DNA from: Ricinus communis
Taxonomy: Eukaryota; Streptophyta; Magnoliopsida; Malpighiales; Euphorbiaceae
Reading direction: 5' to 3'
NCBI RefSeq assembly: GCF_019578655.1
Contig: NC_063261.1
Location: 14,188,216 to 14,252,215, forward strand
DNA length: 64,000 bases
Below the pieces are notes generated by a model that worked only from the letters and a program-made list of their open reading frames with translations, was not told the origin of the DNA and searched no databases. Within the stretch, counting starts at the first letter, position 1. Each line of letters opens with the position of its first letter. A program made the position numbers and the translations under genes. Shown here one piece after another: positions 57,094-64,000 of this stretch.

Positions 57094-60000
57094 GTACTAC
57101 TATGACTGTGTTATGAGTATTGTTCAGATACATTTGTTGTTGTATTATATGATTTGAAATAATGTGATAATGTTTGTTTTAGTATTTGCTAGAACTACAT
57201 CTAATATAAAAATAATGGTTTTGTATTAGGAGGCTAGGTTCATAATAACCAGTTAAGCGACTCGTTAAGTACATAATTCTTAATTATTTTTGTTAATTTT
57301 TTTTATTTGTAAATCACAAGTGAGTTACTAGTGATGGAAGTTTTGAATGTATTAATTTTTACAAATTGAAAATATTTTTTGGCAATTGGGGCTTTAGTTC
57401 AGTATACTATAATAAATCAGTTTGATAAAGGTAAAAAGAATTTGATGATATTTTAGAGGGACATTTTGAATTTTGAGTTTTCTTATGAATTATGTTATTT
57501 TGGAACTTGATTCTTGTGTCCAAGTTGTCAATCATTGAGTCGCATATGCATTGGTCATACATCATAGTCACATATAAGTCACGCATTGTCAAGTACTAAA
57601 GTCATCCATTAGCATGACAAATTGGACACAAGGACATCATTTTCAAAATAAGAATATAAGAAAATGAAATAAAATGTTTGTGAAAAATAAAATCATTTTA
57701 AGTTCATATTATTAACAGTGAATTTTATAAAGACATGAAAGTTGAACAAATAATTGTTGATATAATATAAGATTTATCAAAGTACTCTTGATAAGCTATT
57801 TCTAAGTATGAAATAGACAACACATCAAGGTACAAGGAAGGAGTACAACATCAAGATCTTAATGTATAAGAGCACATACTAATTTTGCTTTCTATTTATT
57901 TAGATCCCATCCAGCTCACTCCACAAGAGTTTTGAAAGCTATACAACGTGAGTTACTAGTGATGGAGGTTTTGCATGTATTAATTGGAAATGTTTTTTGG
58001 CAATTGGAACTTTAGTTATAATATAATTTAATAAATTAGTTTGGTAAAGGTAAAAAAATTTGAGGATATTTTAGAGGTACATTTTGGAATTTGAATTTTC
58101 TTATGAACTTTTTTTATTTTTGAACTTGATTCTTGTGTCCAGGTTGTCAATCACTTGCGGTCATGCATCATAATCACGTATAAGTCACGCATTATCAAGT
58201 ACTAACGTCATTCAATAGCATGGTAAATTGGACACAAGAAAATTATTTTCGAAATAATAATATAAGAAAATGAAGTGAAATGTTTATGAAAAATAAAATC
58301 ATTTTAGAGTTTATATTATTAAAGATAAATTTTATAAGGACTTGAAAGATGAACGAATAATTTTTGATATCCTGTGAGATTGTTAAAACTGCTCTTAGTA
58401 AACTATTTTTAAGTATGAAATGGACAAAACTTCAAGGTGGAGGGAAGGAGTAGAACATTAAGATATTAATATAAGAGCACTAACTATTTTTTTTTTTTTT
58501 GTTTAGATCCCATCGAACTCACTCCACAAGAGTTTTGAGAGCTATACAACTTGAGAATAACGATAAGTTTGTGAATTGATACTAAACATAACTTAGTGCA
58601 TTATATTATTATTATCATTTCTACTACTACTATAATTACTACTATTTCTACTACGATGTTGCTATGAGTATTGTAAAAATATATTTGTTGTATTATATGA
58701 TGTGATATTATGTGATAATGTCTGTTCTTGTATTTGCTAGAATTACATCCAATATCAAAATAGTAGTTTAGTACTAGGAGGCTAGGCTCATTAGTTAAAC
58801 GGCTCGGTAAGTACACAATTCTTGATTTTTTTTTGTTAATTTCTTTTATTTGTACATTACAAGTGAGTTACTAGTGATGAAGTTTTGCATGTATTAATTG
58901 GAAATGTTTTTTGGCAATTGGGGCTTTAGTTTCAATATAATATAACAAATCAGTTTGATAAAGGTAAAATAGATTTGATGATATTTTAGGGGTACATTTT
59001 GAAGTTTGAATTTTCTTATGAAATTTATTATTTTGGAACTTGATTCTTGTGTTCAAGTTATCAATCACTGAATTGCAAATGCATTGGTCATGCATCATAG
59101 TCACATATAAGTCACGCATTGTCAAGTACTAAGATCATCCATTAGCATGATAAATAAGACAAGAATATTATTTTTAAAATAATAATATAAGAAAATGAAA
59201 TGAAATTCTTATGAAAATTAAAATCATTTTAGAGTTCATATTATTAAAAATAAACTTTATAAGAACATTAAAGATGAACGAACAATTTTGGATATACTGC
59301 GAGATTGCTTAAAGTTCTCTTAGTAAACTATTTCTAAGTGTGAAATGAATAAAACTTCAAGGTGGTTAGATCTCATCGAACTCGCTCCACTAGAGTTTTG
59401 AGAGCTATTCAGCTGGAGAGTAACGATAAGTTTATTAGTTGATACTAAACAAAACTTACTACATGATATTATTATTATTATTTCTACTACTACTATAATT
59501 ACTACTATTTCTACTACGACGTTATGAGTATTGTCAAAATATATTTGTTGTATTATATGATGTGAAATAATGTGATAATGTTTGTTTTAGTACTAGAATT
59601 ATATCCAATATCAAAATAGTAGTTGAGTACTGGGAGGCTAGGCTCGCCAGTTAAACGGCTCGGTAAGTACACAATTTTTGATTTTTTTGTTAATTTCTTT
59701 TATTTGTGCATAACAAGTGAGTTACTAGTGATGGAGGTTTTGCATGTATTAATTGGAAATATTTTTCAGCAATTGGGGCTTTAGTTTCAATATACTATAA
59801 TAAATCAGTTTGATAAAGGTAAAAGAGATGGGATGATATTTTAGAGGTATATTTTGAAATTTGAATTTTCTTATGAAATTTGTTATTTTGGAACTTGATT
59901 CTTGTGTCTAAGTTATCAATCATCGAGTTGCATATGCATTGGTCATGCATCATAGTCTCATATGCATTGGCATGATAAATTGGACACAATGACATTATTT

Positions 60001-60356
60001 TTAAAATAATAATATAAGAAAATGAAATGAAATGTTTATGAAAAATAAAATCATTTGAGTTCATATTATTAAAGATGAACTTTATAAGGACATGAAAGTT
60101 GAACGAACAATTTTGAATATATTGCGAGATTGGTTAAAGTGCTCGTACTAAACTATTTCTAAGTATGAAATGGACAAGACTTCATGATGTAGGGAAGGAG
60201 TACAACATCAAGATTTTAATGTATAAGAGCACATATTAATTTTAATTTTTTTTTATTTAGATCCCACCGAATTCGCTCCACAAGAGTTTTGAGAGCTATA
60301 CAATTTGAAGATAACGATAAGTTCATGTATTGATACTAAACATAACTTACTGTATG

Positions 60357-60357
60357 A

Positions 60358-60401
<44 letters not shown>

Positions 60402-60418
60402 ATTATTATTATTATTTC
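60357..60418. repeat. (ATT)n microsatellite
   Basis: About twenty ATT triplets with one interruption, the longest single-orientation tract in the window. Confidence 0.9.
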
Positions 60419-61956
60419 TACTACTATGTTGCTATTAGTGTTGTTTAAATATAGTTGTTGCATTATATAATGTGAAGTAATGTGATAATGTTTATTTTAG
60501 TATTTTCTAGAATTACATCCAATATCAAAATAGTGGTTTAGTATTAGGAGGCTGGGTTCATAATAGGTTAAGTGACTCGATAAGTACATAATTCTTGATT
60601 GTCTTTTATTAATTTATTTTATTTGTACCTAACAAGTCATTAGTGACGGAGGTTTTCCATATATTAAATTTTACAAATTGGAAATTATTTTTGGCAATTG
60701 GGGCTTTAGTTTCAAATACATAATAAATCAATTTGATAAAAATGAGAAGGATTTGATGATATTTTAGATGTGCATTTTGAAATTTGAATTTTTTTATAAA
60801 CTCTGTTATTTTGGAACTTGATTCTTATGTCTAACTTGTCAGTTATTCAGTTGCATATGCATTGGTCGTGCATCATAGTCACATATAAGTCACGCATTGT
60901 CAAGTACTAAGGTAGCATGACAAATTGAAGACAAGAATGTTATTTCCAAAATAATAATATAAGAAAATAAGATGAGATGTTTTTGAAAATTAAAATCATT
61001 TTAGAGTTCATATTATTAAAAATAAAATTTTATAAGCACATGAAAGGTGAGTGAACAATTTTGAATGAAATTTGGGATTGATCAAAGTGCTCTTTGTAAG
61101 CTATCTCTAACTATGAAATGGACAGTGCATCAAGATGCATGGAAGGAGTATAACATCAGGATCTTGATGTATAAGAGCATATAGTAATTTTGATTTTTTT
61201 TATTTATATCCCATCCATTTTGCTCCACAAGAATTTTGAGAGCTATACAATTTGAGGATAACAATAAGTTTGTGAGTTGATACTTAACTTATCTTACTGC
61301 ATGATGTTATTATTGCTTTCATTATTATTATTATTATTATTGTTGTTGTTGTTGTTATTTCTACTACTATATTGCTATGAGTATTGTTAAAATATATTGT
61401 TGTTGTATTATATGATGTGAATTAATGTGATAATATTTGTTTTAGTATTTGGTAGAATTACATCCGATATTAAAATAATGGTTAGTACTGGGAGGCTAGG
61501 TTCATAATAACAAGTTAAGTGATTCGTTAAGTACACAATTCTTAATTGTCATTTGTTAATTTTTCTTTTGTTTGTACATAACAAGTGAGTTACTAGTGAT
61601 GAAGGTTTTGCATGTATTAAATCTTTTAAATCTGAAATGCCTTTTGGAAATTGGGGCTTTAATATCAACGTACCATAATAAATGATTTGATGATATTTTA
61701 GAAGTAAATTTTGAAATATGAATTTTTTTATGAACATTGTTATTTTGGAACTTGATTCTTATGTCCAAGTTGTCAGTCACTGAGTCGCATATGTATTGGT
61801 CATGGATCATAGCCAAATATAAGTCACGCATTGTCAAGCATGACAAATTGGATACAAAGACATTATTTTCAAAATAATAATATAAGAAAATGAAATGAAA
61901 AAATTATCTTTATAAAGATATGAAAGTTGAACGAACAATTTTGGATATAATATGAG

Positions 61957-63378
61957 TGAACGTGTTATCGAAGCCCTTCAAAATAAATTACTGATTTTCC
62001 TAAACTAACTTGTAGAAATAATGAAACCAGGTCGAATCCCAAGGGAACCAATGTGAATAGCTTCTCAAAGTTAAATAAAAAAGGGGGGGATTTCGAATGT
62101 TTGAATCAAAATTATAAATAAACAGAAAATAATGAAGGTTGAATATTAAAGTAAATAAAAATTAATCTTAATAAATTTCCAATTCAAGAGTGCTAATTCC
62201 ATCCAATTGTAATTATGATCATAGGCTAAAATATCATTTTTTTTCTATTCAAATATTTAGGTCTACTTATTCGGAAAAGCCAACAAGTGTAATTCTCCTA
62301 ATATAATTGACTTAAACCCAACATCTAAATCAAAACTCACCATTAGTCAACTAGGCACGATAGCATTCTATATCAACTTAATGATAGCATTAAGAATAAT
62401 GAGAATGACTAAACCAACATTAATTAATTGAGATAGCTGCAATTTGAATTAACCTTGTTCCTTTATTTCTCTAGAGCCTATCATGCAAGCTATATAATTC
62501 GAAAAGGCCACAATCACATACATGAGCCAGCTCTTTGCTACTTGTATCAATCGTTCATGACAATTACGGATCACAAACTCAAAGTTTAGCAATAGAAATC
62601 AATATCAAAGTCGAGTGGTCAGTTCAATCAATATTAAAAATTTATAAATAATAAAAACAAGAAATAAAGAATACTTGAATTAAAGAAGAATTATGTTAAG
62701 CACAAAGCCTCACAAAATCATAATTGGAATTTATTCACTCTTGAATCAGAAACTAAAAACTTAGCCACACATGGTGGAGTAAAAATTCACAAGAAAAGAG
62801 TGTAGGGAATAAAAGAAGAAAAATAATAAATATCAAAGCACTCTCAGCTGTCCTTTACTTGGTAGAACTAGCCTCCTTATATAGGAAGTTAAACTTAAAC
62901 CTAAACCCTAATAAGAGAATCCTTATTAAAAAGAAATAAACTTCCTATATATGATCTTATCCCTATAAGGAAGTATAAGACAAAGAGTAATCTAAACAAA
63001 TTAAAATCCTAAATACATGAGAGAAAGTTTTCTTTATCCAGCATTTCCAAAAAGAGAGAAAATTATATAAGTGGGTCCATCACGAATTTATCTTGAAAAA
63101 TTCGAAGCTCTCTTCTACAGGTTCCAGCAGCTTACGGATTGTAAGGCGCGGTCACGCCTTATTGATAATAATCTTCTGTACATATTTTTGCTCTTTCTCC
63201 AAAAAACTTGGTTTCTGACAAGTGATGATTTAAAACATATTTTTAGGCTGAATTCTGCTCAATCCTTGATATTTCATCACCTAGGTCAGAATAAACAGAA
63301 TTTTCACAATTAAGTACATTATTCAATCAAATTGTAAGGGAATTAAACACAATAAGTATAACTATTTATGACCTATCA
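61957..63378 (-). mobile_element. 1.4 kb solo LTR in satellite array
   Basis: Interrupts a satellite unit between TATGAG and CTGAGATTGATC. Read on the minus strand it starts TGATAGGTCATAAATAG and ends CGATAACACGTTCA, that is TG...CA. Flanks 61952-61956 (ATGAG) and 63379-63383 (CTGAG) match at four of five bases, as expected for a diverged 5-bp target duplication. A minus-strand TATA box (CCTATATAAGG) lies at 62875-62885. No coding domain is present; the frame 63071-63313 on the other strand is chance. Family not determined. Confidence 0.75.
62875..62885 (-). promoter_or_regulatory. TATA box of the minus-strand solo LTR
   Basis: CCTATATAAGG on the minus strand, roughly 500 bp inside the LTR's 5' end, which fits a U3 promoter. 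Confidence 0.5.
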
Positions 63379-64000
63379 CTGAGATTGATCAAAGTCCTTT
63401 TGGCAAGCTATTTCTAAGTAAGAAATGGACAATATATCGAGGTGCAAGTTAGAAATACAACATCAAGGTTTTAATGTATAAGAGCACATACTAATTGTGA
63501 CTTTTTTTATTTAGATCCAATGCAACTCGCACAATAAAAGTTTTGAGTGCCATACAACTTAACAATAATGATAAGTTTATGAGTTGATACTTAACTTACC
63601 TTACTGCATTATATCATTATTGCTTTTATTATTAATTATTGTTATTATTACTACTATTATTACCACTATTTCTATTACTATGTTGCTATAAGTATTGTTA
63701 AGATAGATTTGATGTTGTATTATATGATGTGAAATAATGTGATGGTGCTTACTTTAGTATTTGCTAGAATTACATATGATTAGTAGATCTTTAATACTAG
63801 GAGCCTAGGTTCATAATAATTCTTTAAGCAATTTGGTAAGTACACATTTCTTGATTATCTTTTGTTAATTTCTTTTATTTGTATACAATAAGTGAGTTAC
63901 TAGTGATGAAGATTTTTCATGTATTAAATTTTATAAATTGGAAATGCTTTTTGGTAATTGGAGCTTTGGTTTCAATATACCATAATAAATTAGTTTGATA
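63379..64000. repeat. satellite array A3, continuation
   Basis: The interrupted unit resumes (GAGATTGATCAAAGTCC, then the ATCCAATGCAACTCGC block, the microsatellite and the GGAGCCTAGGTTCATAATAA block). It runs off the window end, so the array extends further. Confidence 0.9.

Larger units (their letters stand above)
49347..61956. repeat. ~1 kb tandem satellite array A3
   Basis: The longest array, about 14 units. Anchors lie near 49355, 49621, 50655, 51648, 52608, 53582, 54629, 55591, 56551, 57541, 58155, 59075, 59930, 60853 and 61787. Spacing runs ~266 (truncated first unit), 1034, 993, 960, 974, 1047, 962, 960, 990, 614, 920, 855, 923 and 934 bp. The 1047-bp unit holds a ~85-bp internal duplication (54320-54470); the 614-bp interval is a deleted unit. 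Units to the right of 58 kb are more divergent than those between 51 and 57 kb. No gene is seen. Confidence 0.9.

Noticed and set aside
63071..63313. 80-codon plus-strand frame
   Set aside because: Lies wholly inside the minus-strand solo LTR and has no family resemblance.

Overview
This window reads as AT-rich nuclear DNA from a flowering plant, most likely a eudicot; I cannot name the genus. The support is plant-type Ty1/copia gag and reverse transcriptase, initiator-Met tRNA primer-binding sites, a Mutator-like (MULE) transposase tail, and an intron-split plant SnRK2-type protein kinase. No intact host gene, tRNA, rRNA or CRISPR array was found. Nearly all of the window is repeat-derived or pseudogenic.

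The main structure is a long composite module repeated in tandem, with losses. Its parts are: K, a SnRK2-like kinase pseudogene and flanks; A, a tandem array of ~0.95-1.0 kb units; C, a Ty1/copia fragment; B, an LTR-like segment followed by a decayed copia gag ('copia-A'); G, a second copia element ('copia-B') with LTR, primer site, gag with two zinc knuckles and a protease start; M, the C-terminal part of a MULE transposase on the minus strand; and T, a very AT-rich spacer.

The order along the window is: end of K (97-827), A1 (870-4068), C (4071-4990), B1 (4990-8575), G1 (8580-11796), M1 (11797-13300), T1 (13301-14878); then K1 (14880-17490), A2 (17491-24757), C2 (24758-25410), B2 (25411-31990, split by a ~3 kb solo LTR), G2 truncated (31995-33897), M2 truncated (33898-34486), T2 (34487-36763). 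Here K, A and C are skipped and T2 joins directly to B3 (36764-39535), G3 (39545-42756), M3 (42757-44278), T3 (44279-46539), K2 (46540-49346) and A3 (49347-64000). Copy 3 is the most complete.

Later events sit on top of the duplication: two solo LTRs with recognisable target-site duplications (26030-29009 plus; 61957-63378 minus), a ~300 bp higher-GC insertion of possible organellar origin inside one satellite unit, and several deletions with short direct repeats at their ends. The ~3 kb solo LTR carries a perfect 81-bp inverted repeat.

I see no undescribed functional gene system. The points most worth checking are the satellite array and its recurring minus-strand short ORF, the 81-bp inverted repeat, and the modular segmental duplication carrying kinase fragments.
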